From the NCBI GenBank assembly GCA_017935505.1, contig JAGBHM010000014.1, positions 186,001 through 250,000 of the forward strand: a stretch of 64,000 nucleotides of DNA, written 5' to 3'. This DNA comes from Bacteroidales bacterium (GTDB taxonomy: Bacteria > Bacteroidota > Bacteroidia > Bacteroidales > UBA932). Below are positions 17,113-26,259 of this stretch, piece after piece. Numbering within the stretch: the stretch's first letter is position 1; every line of letters begins with the position of its first letter. The notes beneath the pieces are model-generated. The model was not told where the DNA came from, did not search any database, and was given only the letters and a program-made list of their open reading frames with translations. A program made the position numbers and the translations under genes.

Positions 17113-17928
17113 TTATTTGTTTTCAACAACTTCTTGTGTTTCAATAATTTCACCTTCAAGTGGCATTGGGGTTGCCGCAAGTGTATGAAGTGATTTCAAA
17201 TAAGGGAGGTAAGCCTCAAACCACATGCGGATAGAGGCGTCGAGTGCCTTACTTGTAATAGTACCGCCTGAAATGGCATCAACTTCATTTTTGCTGCCCT
17301 CTTTTGCACCACCTTTTACAATTGCAATTGATGTGAATTCACCGTTGGTGAAAATTTCTTTTGCCTGGAACTGCTCTGCAAACCATGGTGTTGCAATCTC
17401 AGCACCCAAACCTGGAGTCTCTCCAGAGTGGTCGAATTTTACACCTGAAATGGTGTTCAGGTCTGTTTTTAGAGAAATCCATCCCCAAATAGGACCCCAT
17501 AGACCTGCTCCATATGCAGAGAAGATATATGCCTGAGATCCGTCAGGAAGGTCTGCGATAAATACAGGAAGTCTCAACTCACCTCTTGCAGCCTCCTGCT
17601 CAGCCTCAGGAAGAGTGGCCAATGCTTTGATTTTGGCAGTCTGCTCAGAAGTGCTGATGTTGAATGCCTCACTCTTTGCAATATCTGAAGTTGCTGTATT
17701 GATGATATTGCCGTTTCCATCTACAACTATAGCCTCCTTTATAACCTCGTTGAAATTGGCATCAGCGCCAAGTCCTACACTGGCAAGGAGATACTGCTGC
17801 TTCTCATTACTTATATTTTCGTTTTGTCTGTCTTTAAGACTCAAAGAAACAAAAGCAAGTACAGCAGCAACTACTACAACCATTACGATTGAGTAAATGA
17901 TGGTATATGAATTTTTATTTGTATCCAT
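17113..17928 (-). CDS. nqrC: Na+-translocating NADH:quinone reductase subunit C
   Basis: A 271-residue subunit with one N-terminal membrane helix (about 8-30) and a periplasmic FMN-binding domain. The covalent FMN site is SGGTITS (220-226), with Thr223 as the likely phosphoester-linked residue; the usual form is SGAT, so the Ala-to-Gly change is minor. E-T-P-G-L-G near 170-175 is also family-typical. Flavin attachment needs an ApbE flavin transferase, which is not in this window. It is 9 nt after nqrB. Confidence 0.96.
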   Translation of the reverse strand: MDTNKNSYTIIYSIVMVVVVAAVLAFVSLSLKDRQNENISNEKQQYLLASVGLGADANFNEVIKEAIVVDGNGNIINTATSDIAKSEAFNISTSEQTAKIKALATLPEAEQEAARGELRLPVFIADLPDGSQAYIFSAYGAGLWGPIWGWISLKTDLNTISGVKFDHSGETPGLGAEIATPWFAEQFQAKEIFTNGEFTSIAIVKGGAKEGSKNEVDAISGGTITSKALDASIRMWFEAYLPYLKSLHTLAATPMPLEGEIIETQEVVENK

Positions 17929-17937
17929 TTCTATTGC

Positions 17938-19128
17938 TTATTTAATTACTGATCTTTTGATTCTTTTTTTGATATTGCCCTCAATGACATAGTGGTCGAT
18001 AAGAGGTGCAAATGTATTCATGAGAAGGATTGCAAGCATCATTCCCTCTGGATAACCAGGGTTGAACAGTCTTATGATCACTGCAAGTGCACCAACAAGG
18101 AATCCGTAGATCCATTTGCCTTTCTCTGTCTGTGCAGATGTTACAGGGTCTGTTGCCATAAATACGGCACCGAATGCAAAGCCGCCCAATACAAGATGCC
18201 AGTAAGCAGGAACTGCAGCAAATGTACCAGGTTCAGCCAAGCCGTTTACAAGGAATCCTACGGCCAATGCACCTACAACTGATGAAACCATAATCTTCCA
18301 GCTTGCCACTCCTGTCCAGATGAGGATTACCGCACCGAGAAGGATTGCTATTGTTGAGGTCTCACCGATAGAACCAGGCATGTTTCCGATAAATGCCTGC
18401 ATAAGGCTCAGATCGGCACCTGTAGTGGTGGTGAAATCAACAATGCCGTTGGCAGCTTGTCCGAGAGGAGTTGCACCTGAGAAACCATCTACAACCTGCA
18501 TTGCATTAGCTTTGGCAGCATTAAGACCCTCTACCCAGATTGTGTCACCTGAGATTTGTGAAGGATATGCGAAGAAGACAAATGCACGTGCAATAAGTGC
18601 AGGGTTCCAGATATTCATACCTGTACCGCCGAATACCTCTTTGCCAATTATAACAGCAAATGCTACAGCAAGTGCAAGAATCCATAGAGGAACATCCACC
18701 GGCATAATCATAGGTATAAGCATACCCGATACGAGGAAGCCCTCGTTTACCTCATGTCCGCGCAACTGGGCCGAAATGAACTCAATGCCCAATCCTACAA
18801 CATATGATACAATAATTAGAGGAAGCACTTTCAGAAAACCGAACCATACTTTCTCAATAAAACTCATTTCGAGACCGAATGCAATTGAATGTTGCTCTCC
18901 AACATTCCAGATACCGAATGCCAAAGCAGGCATAAGTGCAACGATTACAACGGTCATAACTCTTTTCAGGTCTACACAGTCCCTGATGTGGGCACCACTT
19001 TTTGTTACTGTATTGGGAACAAAAAGGAATGTCTCAAAAGCATCAAAAGTAGAGTGCAGAAAACCCAATTTGCCACCTTTGCTGAAGGTAGGCTTGATTT
19101 TTTCAACTAAATTCAATAACGCTTTCAT
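17938..19128 (-). CDS. nqrB: Na+-translocating NADH:quinone reductase subunit B
   Basis: A 396-residue membrane subunit related to RnfD. The covalent FMN attachment motif DGFSGATPLGQ is present, with Thr220 as acceptor. GGTGMNIWNPALIARAF and the helices following it are characteristic. NqrB carries riboflavin and FMN and forms the main sodium channel and quinone site. It lies 12 nt after nqrA. Confidence 0.97.
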   Translation of the reverse strand: MKALLNLVEKIKPTFSKGGKLGFLHSTFDAFETFLFVPNTVTKSGAHIRDCVDLKRVMTVVIVALMPALAFGIWNVGEQHSIAFGLEMSFIEKVWFGFLKVLPLIIVSYVVGLGIEFISAQLRGHEVNEGFLVSGMLIPMIMPVDVPLWILALAVAFAVIIGKEVFGGTGMNIWNPALIARAFVFFAYPSQISGDTIWVEGLNAAKANAMQVVDGFSGATPLGQAANGIVDFTTTTGADLSLMQAFIGNMPGSIGETSTIAILLGAVILIWTGVASWKIMVSSVVGALAVGFLVNGLAEPGTFAAVPAYWHLVLGGFAFGAVFMATDPVTSAQTEKGKWIYGFLVGALAVIIRLFNPGYPEGMMLAILLMNTFAPLIDHYVIEGNIKKRIKRSVIK

Positions 19129-19140
19129 ACTACTCTATTT

Positions 19141-20520
19141 TTAAGCCATTTCTTTAATCATTGTTGCGATACCTTTTGAAATGATATCCTGGATATCGAT
19201 CTTTGAAGGACATACATACTCACAAAGAGCAAAATCCTCTTCAATCACCTCGTAGATACCAAGCTGCTCCATTTTGTCGATATCCTCAGCAAGTATAGCC
19301 TTGAGCAGGTATACCGGATAGATATCCATAGGAAGCACCTTGCCATAGACATCTGAAACTACAAATGCCCTCTGGCCTCCATTGGTATTTGTATCAACTT
19401 TATATTTCTTTTTAGGGGTAAGCCAAGAGAAATATGATTTTGAGAAGCTGAATTTGCCGCATCTTACAGGTTTGGCCCATCCGAACATCTCGTAGTAGTT
19501 ACCCTCAGATATTACAGAAACCATGTTGCTGTAGAAATCCAAAGAACCGTCAACTCCTACATTAGAACCTGTAAGAACGTTTCCGCTGATGTAGCGGCAG
19601 CCGGTCTCCTGGTCGAAAATCTCAACCTCTTTTTTGCTTGTCAAGAAATCGAGGTCTTTGATCTGAGTACCTGGAACGCATGTTACATAGCAAGGTTTCT
19701 CAACCCTGTTTCCTGCAACAGCAATTGTTCTGCTAACATCATAAATACCCTTTGTAAAGAGTTTGCCGATGGCAACCATGAACATAGGATCGATAGTCCA
19801 AACTATTTCACCTTTGTTGATAGGTGCGATATTGTTGATCTGCACACCCACATTACCTGCAGGATGGGCACCGGTGAAGCCGTAAAGTTTCACATTCTGC
19901 AATTTGCTAAATGGTGAAGCACTTGCATCTTTACCGTTTAAACCAACAATAACTCCACCTTTGGTGAGTTTGTTGAGTACATTTACAGCAACCTGAAGGT
20001 TTGCAGCCTCATCTTTAAGTGTGAAATTGTAATCTGGAGCAAGAGGAGCCGAATCAAAAGCCGATACGAAGATGGCTCTTGGCTCATCAGCCGGATTTGC
20101 CACGATTCCGTAAGGTCTTTGTTTGATGGCAGCCCATAAACCGCTCTCCAAAAGAACTTTCTTGATCTCCTGTGCTGTAGCTTTGTCAAGCTCAGGAACA
20201 TCGAATTTAATGTAATCTGTAGTCTCGGCAGCCTTTATGCGCACTTCCAGAAGTTTACGCTTTTCGCCTCTGACTATCGACTCAACAGTTCCGCTTACAG
20301 GGGAAGCAAAGCCTATCTCAGGACGATACTTGTCTACAAATAAAATACTGCCAGCTTTTACCTCATTACCCTCTTTTACAAGAAGTTTTGGTGTGAGGTT
20401 CTTAAAGTTGACAGGTTTTACCGAAACAACATCCGAGACAATACTCTTTTCAATCTTAAGCTCTGCCGCTCCTTTTACAGGAATGTCCAGTCCCTTGTTT
20501 AATCGAAAATTTTTAAGCAT
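19141..20520 (-). CDS. nqrA: Na+-translocating NADH:quinone reductase subunit A
   Basis: A 459-residue soluble subunit, first gene of the operon. The start LKNFRLNKGLDIPVKGAAEL and the RnfC-like barrel region are typical; the C-terminal CEYVCPSKIDIQDIISKG belongs to the family. NqrA binds ubiquinone-type inhibitors and caps the complex on the cytoplasmic face. A minus-strand -7 box TACATTTG lies at 20563-20570, giving a leader of about 38 nt. In Bacteroidales NQR is a main NADH dehydrogenase coupled to sodium export. Confidence 0.96.
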   Translation of the reverse strand: MLKNFRLNKGLDIPVKGAAELKIEKSIVSDVVSVKPVNFKNLTPKLLVKEGNEVKAGSILFVDKYRPEIGFASPVSGTVESIVRGEKRKLLEVRIKAAETTDYIKFDVPELDKATAQEIKKVLLESGLWAAIKQRPYGIVANPADEPRAIFVSAFDSAPLAPDYNFTLKDEAANLQVAVNVLNKLTKGGVIVGLNGKDASASPFSKLQNVKLYGFTGAHPAGNVGVQINNIAPINKGEIVWTIDPMFMVAIGKLFTKGIYDVSRTIAVAGNRVEKPCYVTCVPGTQIKDLDFLTSKKEVEIFDQETGCRYISGNVLTGSNVGVDGSLDFYSNMVSVISEGNYYEMFGWAKPVRCGKFSFSKSYFSWLTPKKKYKVDTNTNGGQRAFVVSDVYGKVLPMDIYPVYLLKAILAEDIDKMEQLGIYEVIEEDFALCEYVCPSKIDIQDIISKGIATMIKEMA

Positions 20521-20562
20521 TATATCTATATGTTATAACATTATATTTAATAAATAGTGGTG

Positions 20563-20570
20563 CAAATGTA
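20563..20570 (-). promoter_or_regulatory. -7 promoter box of the nqr operon
   Basis: Minus strand TACATTTG matches TAnnTTTG 42 nt before the nqrA ATG. The region around it is very rich in A and T; the -33 element is not clear. Confidence 0.55.
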
Positions 20571-20616
20571 CATAATAAATTGTTAATAAGTTATAAATTG
20601 TTAGCTAAAATAAGAT

Positions 20617-20647
20617 TTTGAATTCTTTTTTTTGAGCAGTAGATTTG
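20617..20647 (+). promoter_or_regulatory. Consensus promoter of the UvrD-like helicase gene
   Basis: TTTG (20617-20620), 19 nt spacer, TAGATTTG (20640-20647) is a full match to the Bacteroidetes promoter. The ATG is at 20655, only 7 nt after the -7 box, so the mRNA would have almost no leader. Confidence 0.8.
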
Positions 20648-20654
20648 CACCATT

Positions 20655-23129
20655 ATGCAACAGAGAGATTCATTATTGTTTGAAGGGTTAAATCCAGCTC
20701 AGAGAGAGGCTGTTGAGAATATAGATGGTGCTGCGCTGATTATTGCAGGAGCCGGTTCCGGCAAAACCAGGGTACTTACATGCCGTATTGCAAATATATT
20801 GGAGCATGGGCATGAACCTGAAAATATACTGGCACTCACATTTACAAACAAGGCCTCCAAGGAGATGAAGGAGAGAATTGCCGCGACAGTGGGGTATGCC
20901 AAGGCCAGGAAGTTGTGGATGGGTACATTCCACTCCATCTTCATAAGGTTCCTCAGGGAGGAGGCGGAGTTGCTGGGTTTCCCAAAAACATTTACAATAT
21001 ATGATACAACCGACAGCCGTAGCGTAATAAAGGGGTGTATAAAGGAGCTGCAGCTTGATGACAAAATCTACAAGCCAAATGAGGTGCATTCGAGGATATC
21101 AATGGCCAAGAACAATCTCGTAACAGCGGAGGCCTATTCGCGCAATGCAACTGCCATTCAGAATGATGCGGCATCCAAAAAGCCACGCATCCATGAAATT
21201 TATGCCCTTTACTCAAAAAAATGCAAATTGGCCGGTGCAATGGATTTTGATGATATCCTTCTCTACACCAATATACTTTTCAGAGACTTTCCAGATGCTT
21301 TGGAAAGGATACGCAACCGCTTCAAGTTCATTCTGGTGGATGAGTATCAGGATACAAATTTTGCACAATATCTCATTGTGAAAAAACTGGCCCAGAACCA
21401 TGGCAATATCGCAGTGGTGGGAGATGATTCTCAAAGTATATACTCATTCCGCGGAGCGAGGATTGAGAATATTCTCAGCTTCAAAAAAGATTATCCGCAG
21501 GCCATGGAGTATCGTCTGGAGCAGAACTACCGCAGTACAAAAACAATAGTTGATGCGGCCAACTCGCTGATTGCCCACAATAAGATGCAGCTTAAAAAGA
21601 AGTGTTTTTCTGCTGGAGCCCAGGGCGAGAAGATAGAGCTTATAAATGCCTTTACCGAACAGGAGGAGGGGCTTATGGTTGCATCCTCAATTCTCGATTC
21701 AGTTTACCGTGAAAGGCTACCTTACAGCGATTTTGCAATTCTTTACAGGACCAATGCCCAGAGCCGTGTTGTGGAGGAGGCTCTGAGAAAGAAAAATATA
21801 CCTTATAAGATTTTTGCCGGCCACTCATTTTATGAAAGGGCAGAGGTAAAGGATATGTTGGCCTATCTCAAGTTCATTGCAAATGAAAAAGATGAGCAGG
21901 CACTGCTCAGGATTATAAATTTCCCTGCCAGAGGAATTGGTGAGACCACTCTTAACAAGGTGAAGGAACTTGCCAATGCAAAGAGTATTACAGTGGGGGA
22001 GGCTATAAAGAATGAGAATCTTGAGGAGATTGGGGTAAAACCTGCTACGGTGCTTAAAATGAAATACTTTGTCGAGGCAATAGCTAAGATAAGGGAGAAG
22101 ATGCCTTATGCGAATGCCTATGATATTGCATATGAGACAAACCAGAAATTTGGCATTGTAGACTCCATGAGGCAGGATACATCTCTGGAGGCGCAGAGCC
22201 GGGCGGAGAATGTGGAGGAGCTCTTCAATAGTATCAAGGAGTTTGTAGAGGAGGGAGAGGCCGAGTATGCAGAGATGGAGGCCGAAGGATACGATGCTCC
22301 AATTGTTACACTCGATCTATATCTTGAGAATGTCTCGTTGATAAGTGACCTTGATACCAACAATAAGGAGGAGGACAAGAATAAGGTCTCCCTGATGACT
22401 GTGCACTCATCAAAGGGTCTGGAGTTCGGCCATGTCTACATAATAGGTATGGAGGAGAATCTTTTCCCTTCTGTGGGCTCGGTATCGGATGAGAGCGAAG
22501 TGGAGGAGGAGAGGAGACTCTTTTATGTGGCAATTACCCGCGCTGAAAAGAGTGTAAAACTCTCATTTGCCCATTCGAGAATGAAGTGGGGAAGTCATGT
22601 GAGCAACCAGCCGAGCAGATTCCTGAAAGAGATAGACAAAGAGTATATTCTGAATCCTCTTACAGACTTTGAAGAGGAGCTCCATACAAAATTTGGCAGT
22701 GAATCCGACAGTTTTACTGCCCGATACAGCTCTGGCAACAATTCTGGTTATGGTGGAAGATACAGGGGAAATAGTGGCAGCAGTTATGGCAGACAGACTG
22801 GTGGTGCATCCCGTTTTGGAAGTGGATCAGTGGGCGGTGCCAATGCAGGAAGAAGTTCACTCTCCGGAGGCATGCAGGCAAACAGCACATCGGTGGGCTC
22901 TCCATTGACAGGCCGTCCTGCAATCCGCAAGGCCCCGGATCCAAACTTTGTGGCAGACTCTCCGTCAAAAATAGCTGCCGGACAGACAGTGGAACATGAC
23001 AGATTTGGTATAGGTGTTGTGATATCTGTTGAGGGTGATCCTCTCAATCTGAAGGCTATTGTAGACTTCAAAGATGGGGGCCGTAAAACTCTCCTTTTAA
23101 AATTTGCGAAAATAAGAATAGTGAAATAG
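20655..23129 (+). CDS. UvrD/PcrA-type ATP-dependent DNA helicase
   Basis: An 824-residue SF1A helicase. Motif Q is in GLNPAQREAV, Walker A is AGAGSGKT (31-38), motif II VDEYQDTN, motif III GDDSQSIYSFRGA, motif IV QNYRST, and motif VI VAITRAEKS. These 3'-5' helicases act in nucleotide-excision repair, mismatch repair and removal of RecA filaments. After the helicase core there is a Gly/Ser/Arg-rich low-complexity linker of about 80 residues (from about 690) and a small C-terminal domain (GQTVEHDRFGIGVVISVEGD) like the Tudor-type tip of PcrA that binds RNA polymerase. UvrD, PcrA and Rep are not separable here. Confidence 0.93.
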   Translation: MQQRDSLLFEGLNPAQREAVENIDGAALIIAGAGSGKTRVLTCRIANILEHGHEPENILALTFTNKASKEMKERIAATVGYAKARKLWMGTFHSIFIRFLREEAELLGFPKTFTIYDTTDSRSVIKGCIKELQLDDKIYKPNEVHSRISMAKNNLVTAEAYSRNATAIQNDAASKKPRIHEIYALYSKKCKLAGAMDFDDILLYTNILFRDFPDALERIRNRFKFILVDEYQDTNFAQYLIVKKLAQNHGNIAVVGDDSQSIYSFRGARIENILSFKKDYPQAMEYRLEQNYRSTKTIVDAANSLIAHNKMQLKKKCFSAGAQGEKIELINAFTEQEEGLMVASSILDSVYRERLPYSDFAILYRTNAQSRVVEEALRKKNIPYKIFAGHSFYERAEVKDMLAYLKFIANEKDEQALLRIINFPARGIGETTLNKVKELANAKSITVGEAIKNENLEEIGVKPATVLKMKYFVEAIAKIREKMPYANAYDIAYETNQKFGIVDSMRQDTSLEAQSRAENVEELFNSIKEFVEEGEAEYAEMEAEGYDAPIVTLDLYLENVSLISDLDTNNKEEDKNKVSLMTVHSSKGLEFGHVYIIGMEENLFPSVGSVSDESEVEEERRLFYVAITRAEKSVKLSFAHSRMKWGSHVSNQPSRFLKEIDKEYILNPLTDFEEELHTKFGSESDSFTARYSSGNNSGYGGRYRGNSGSSYGRQTGGASRFGSGSVGGANAGRSSLSGGMQANSTSVGSPLTGRPAIRKAPDPNFVADSPSKIAAGQTVEHDRFGIGVVISVEGDPLNLKAIVDFKDGGRKTLLLKFAKIRIVK

Positions 23130-23155
23130 TAAAATTTACCACTTTTATTTTTGAG

Positions 23156-23171
23156 TTGGCACAGTAATTGT
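23156..23171 (+). promoter_or_regulatory. Sigma-54-like -24/-12 element (weak candidate)
   Basis: TTGGCAC, 5 nt, TTGT resembles the sigma-54 consensus TTGGCAC-N5-TTGC with one change, at the normally conserved C of the -12 part. No gene follows on the plus strand; only a hairpin terminator at 23219-23262 does. A chance match is quite possible. Confidence 0.25.
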
Positions 23172-23218
23172 AATATTAAACTGCGAAGTTTTTCATAGTT
23201 TAAGTTTAGGTTAAGTAG

Positions 23219-23262
23219 CGAGGCCGTCCCAAAAAAAGGGAATGGTCTCGTGAAGTTTTTAT
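23219..23262 (+). terminator. Terminator downstream of the UvrD-like helicase
   Basis: CGAGGCCGTCCC (23219-23230) pairs with GGGAATGGTCTCG (23238-23250) across an A7 loop, about 12 bp with one bulged A and two G-U pairs, then TGAAGTTTTT. It lies in the 169-nt gap between convergent genes. Confidence 0.65.
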
Positions 23263-23298
23263 AGGGTATATAAGCGTTTTTATTTTCAGGTTACTCTA

Positions 23299-24714
23299 TT
23301 ATAAATGTTTTATAATAAGCTCTTTACATCCTTCAAATGAAGGCCTTGCCGTATTGTTGTCAATAAATTTGCCCTCCTTATCCATAAGCATGAAGCGTGG
23401 AATTCCGTTAATATTATAAATTTCATCAAACTCCTTTTCGCTCTCTTTCGACATTATATATTGTGGCCACGACGGCTTGTCTTCATTAACTTTTTTGAGC
23501 CACTTCTGTTTGTCGGAATCTAAAGAGATGCTTATGAGGGTCACTTGCTCATTGCCTTTAAGCTCCTGGGCCAGTTTTTCCATATGCGGAATTTCGGCAC
23601 AGCATGGTGCGCACCACGTAGCCCAGAAATCGATGTAGGCAATTTTTCCGTTGCCTATGATATCTTTGAACCTTACACTGTTACCGTTGGTATCTTCCAC
23701 TATAAAGTCAGGTGCAGCCATTCCGGGCAAAATATTCTTGACACCGTTATATATCTTCTCATTCTCCTTGAAAATATCACTCTTTCCCGACAGTTCCCTA
23801 TATATTTCAAATATCTCCAACAGATTGTCTGTTGAGCCAAATTGCAGGCAAGATTCCATCACCGCATCAGATACCCTCTCTTTTACAATAGGGTTCGAAA
23901 CTTTGTCTCTGAGGTATTTCATGGTCTTCAGAGTGCTGTTCTCACCCTCGTAAAGGGTTGGATTGATGGCTAGTACCATGTCTATATAATACTTTGCAAT
24001 TGAGTTCCGCCCTGCACAGTTTGCAGTGTCATCAATATCAATGCTCTCCAGTGTCTGTAAAAACTCCTTGTCGGAGTTGAAATCATACTTTTCCCGTGCC
24101 AGATGGTGTCCATAGCTGAAAAATTGGGAGAGCTGCATATCGGCAATTTCCTCCATCTTTTGCTCTCTGAACGGCTTGCAACAGCTCTTCAGCAATGTTT
24201 TCAAAGAGTCCTGATATCTCTCCACAGATGTGCTGTATTCTTTATAGGTGAGCAGGGCGCCATTGGAATCCTTATATTCAAAAATTTTATATGGAATGTT
24301 CAAATATAGACACTCATTGGCACTCTTTCCTGTAAATTTAGGGGTTACAATATAGCGCTCCATTGTTGTGCCGAAGAAGTTGACATTTCTCATCTCTCCC
24401 TCCATCTCCACACTCAGCGTCTGGCCCGGAAGTACATAAATCGGAATTGAAGTGGAGTTCTCTCCGAGATATTTCAAATATATGTACATCTCCAATGGTT
24501 CAGAACACTCCATATTGTGATTGAAATTGCCATCGGCATCAAGTTTTATGGTATCGCGTGTGCGCCCCTGTTCTCTCTGGCAGTCGAGCAGGCATACACC
24601 TTTTCCCTCATATCCGCAAACTTTTCCTCTAATTGTGGTGGTATTGCTCCTCTGGCATGCAAAGAGGATTGCTGCACAAAAAAGCAGAAGCAAGTATCTG
24701 TTTAACCGGTTCAT
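23299..24714 (-). CDS. TlpA-like thioredoxin-fold lipoprotein with DUF4369-type N-terminus (copy 2)
   Basis: A 471-residue exported lipoprotein: signal sequence with lipobox LFAC, a DUF4369-like beta domain starting TTIRGKVCGYEGKGVCLLDC, a helical middle, and a C-terminal thioredoxin fold of the TlpA/ResA type with WCAPC (Cys368 and Cys371) and the cis-proline NGIPRFML. Such proteins reduce or exchange disulfides in the periplasm; the partner is unknown. It is clearly a paralogue of the gene upstream (24788-26188). It is the last gene of the SusC/SusD transcript; a strong hairpin lies between the two copies. Confidence 0.88.
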   Translation of the reverse strand: MNRLNRYLLLLFCAAILFACQRSNTTTIRGKVCGYEGKGVCLLDCQREQGRTRDTIKLDADGNFNHNMECSEPLEMYIYLKYLGENSTSIPIYVLPGQTLSVEMEGEMRNVNFFGTTMERYIVTPKFTGKSANECLYLNIPYKIFEYKDSNGALLTYKEYSTSVERYQDSLKTLLKSCCKPFREQKMEEIADMQLSQFFSYGHHLAREKYDFNSDKEFLQTLESIDIDDTANCAGRNSIAKYYIDMVLAINPTLYEGENSTLKTMKYLRDKVSNPIVKERVSDAVMESCLQFGSTDNLLEIFEIYRELSGKSDIFKENEKIYNGVKNILPGMAAPDFIVEDTNGNSVRFKDIIGNGKIAYIDFWATWCAPCCAEIPHMEKLAQELKGNEQVTLISISLDSDKQKWLKKVNEDKPSWPQYIMSKESEKEFDEIYNINGIPRFMLMDKEGKFIDNNTARPSFEGCKELIIKHL

Positions 24715-24733
24715 TGCTGATTTTTTTATAAAT

Positions 24734-24765
24734 TAACCCGACAGCAGAAAAGATCTGTCGGGTTA
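24734..24765. terminator. Hairpin between the two TlpA-like genes
   Basis: TAACCCGACAG (24734-24744) and CTGTCGGGTTA (24755-24765) form a perfect 11-bp stem with a 10-nt loop. A good U-tract is missing, so it may be an RNA-stability element or a partial terminator rather than a full stop. Confidence 0.5.
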
Positions 24766-24787
24766 TATAAGTGTATAATTGGTTTGG

Positions 24788-26188
24788 CTATTTGCCGGCA
24801 ATAATGCTGTCGAGATATTTTACGATATTTTCACTTGATGGTCTGTCGGCATTTATTGTAATTATCTTGCCTTCTGCATCAAATATCATGAAACGAGGTA
24901 TTGCCCTGATATTATATTCTTTGGCAAACTCCGAGCCGAATGCCTCCGGAATGATGTATTGTCTCCATGCCGGTTTGTCCTTAGCCAGTTTCTCGAGCCA
25001 TTTGTCTCTATTCTCATCCAAAGATATGCTGAGCATCTCTATCTTGTCATTGTTTTTATAGTGCTCAACAAGTTTCTCAACATATGGAATCTCCATACAG
25101 CAAGGTCCGCACCATGTTGCCCAGAAATCGATATATGTGATCTTTCCTTTTCCTATAACATCGAGGAACTGTACAGAGTTTCCGTCGGGATCCTGCATTG
25201 TGAAATCAGTAGCTTTTACACCAGGGAGCAATCTTGCCAAATTGTTGTATGTCTTTTCATTCTCATGGAAGAGTGCGCTGCTGCCAGAAACTTTCCTATA
25301 TATGTCAAAAGCCTCTACAAGACCTTCATTCTCACCCATAACCATATAATTATCAACGGTATAGTCTGCGATGCTCTCTTTTACCTTGCCATTCTCTATC
25401 TTTTCATTCAAATAGAGCATTTCTCTTACAATATATGGCTTACCTTCATATAATTGAGGGTTGGCAATATTCAGGTCATACCATACATAATTGGTAATAT
25501 CACTAATGGCAGATGTATCATTCAAATTTATTTTAGAGACCTCAGCAACAAAATCAGGATCTTTGCTGCAGTTGTAATTTCCCTCTCTGTGAGCTATTCT
25601 TGCAAATATAAATCTGTATTGTTGAGGAATTGCATTTATAATTTCCATTGCCTCTGCCTTGAATTCATCACTGCAACCTTCGAGTTTGTCGATGAAGAAT
25701 GATTGCCACTCTTTTACCTGCTTTTTGAAATCGGCATACACAACAAGGGTGCCGTCTCCGTTTACATAATGGAAATCTGGATATTTTGGAAGATTCAGAT
25801 ATTCACACTCCTTTACATTGTCTCCTGTGAAGTTGGGAGTTACAATATAGCGAGTCATCTTCTCTCCAAAAAGTACCTCCTCTTTCATTTCACCATCTAA
25901 GTTTACATTAATATTTGCTCCTGGAGTGATATATATTTCTATGACAGTTCTGTTATCACCCAGATATTCGAGATATAATCCGCCATTTTCGGCTTGGGTG
26001 CATTCAATTTTATGGCAGAAATTACCGTTTGCATCAACGGCAATGGTGTCATAATTGCGCTCATTGTCAATCAGCATAAAGCAACCTTTCCCTTGGTAAT
26101 CGCAGAGGGTTCCGGTGATTGTAGCGGTATTTTTACCTCCACAAGAGAGGAGCAATAGAGCTCCCAATGCAAATAAGAGTTTCTTCAT
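24788..26188 (-). CDS. TlpA-like thioredoxin-fold lipoprotein with DUF4369-type N-terminus (copy 1)
   Basis: A 466-residue lipoprotein with lipobox LLSC, the DUF4369-like start ATITGTLCDYQGKGCFML, a helical middle region, and a TlpA/ResA thioredoxin domain with WCGPC (Cys360 and Cys363) and RAIPRFM carrying the cis-proline. It shares layout and many residues with copy 2 along its whole length, so the pair arose by tandem duplication. DUF4369 thioredoxins are often found beside SusC/SusD pairs in Bacteroidota; what they reduce is not established. A terminator-like hairpin separates it from susD. Confidence 0.88.
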   Translation of the reverse strand: MKKLLFALGALLLLSCGGKNTATITGTLCDYQGKGCFMLIDNERNYDTIAVDANGNFCHKIECTQAENGGLYLEYLGDNRTVIEIYITPGANINVNLDGEMKEEVLFGEKMTRYIVTPNFTGDNVKECEYLNLPKYPDFHYVNGDGTLVVYADFKKQVKEWQSFFIDKLEGCSDEFKAEAMEIINAIPQQYRFIFARIAHREGNYNCSKDPDFVAEVSKINLNDTSAISDITNYVWYDLNIANPQLYEGKPYIVREMLYLNEKIENGKVKESIADYTVDNYMVMGENEGLVEAFDIYRKVSGSSALFHENEKTYNNLARLLPGVKATDFTMQDPDGNSVQFLDVIGKGKITYIDFWATWCGPCCMEIPYVEKLVEHYKNNDKIEMLSISLDENRDKWLEKLAKDKPAWRQYIIPEAFGSEFAKEYNIRAIPRFMIFDAEGKIITINADRPSSENIVKYLDSIIAGK

Positions 26189-26220
26189 AATATGTGGTAT
26201 TAAAATTATTTGTTTGTAAA

Positions 26221-26250
26221 AACAGGCTCATCAGAGAGTGAGCCTGTTTC
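26221..26250 (-). terminator. Terminator-like hairpin after the SusD gene
   Basis: AACAGGCTCA (26221-26230) and TGAGCCTGTT (26239-26248) form a perfect 10-bp stem with an 8-nt loop; on the minus strand it is followed by TTTTTAC. No new -7 box is seen before the next gene, so partial read-through would set the level of the TlpA-like genes. Confidence 0.65.
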
Positions 26251-26259
26251 GGTATATTA

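Noticed and set aside
16418..17188. A 256-codon plus-strand frame opposite nqrD/nqrE
   Set aside because: Antisense to intact nqr genes; hydrophobic pattern is a mirror of the membrane helices on the other strand.
18320..19144. A 274-codon plus-strand frame opposite nqrB
   Set aside because: Antisense to nqrB, no family match or promoter.
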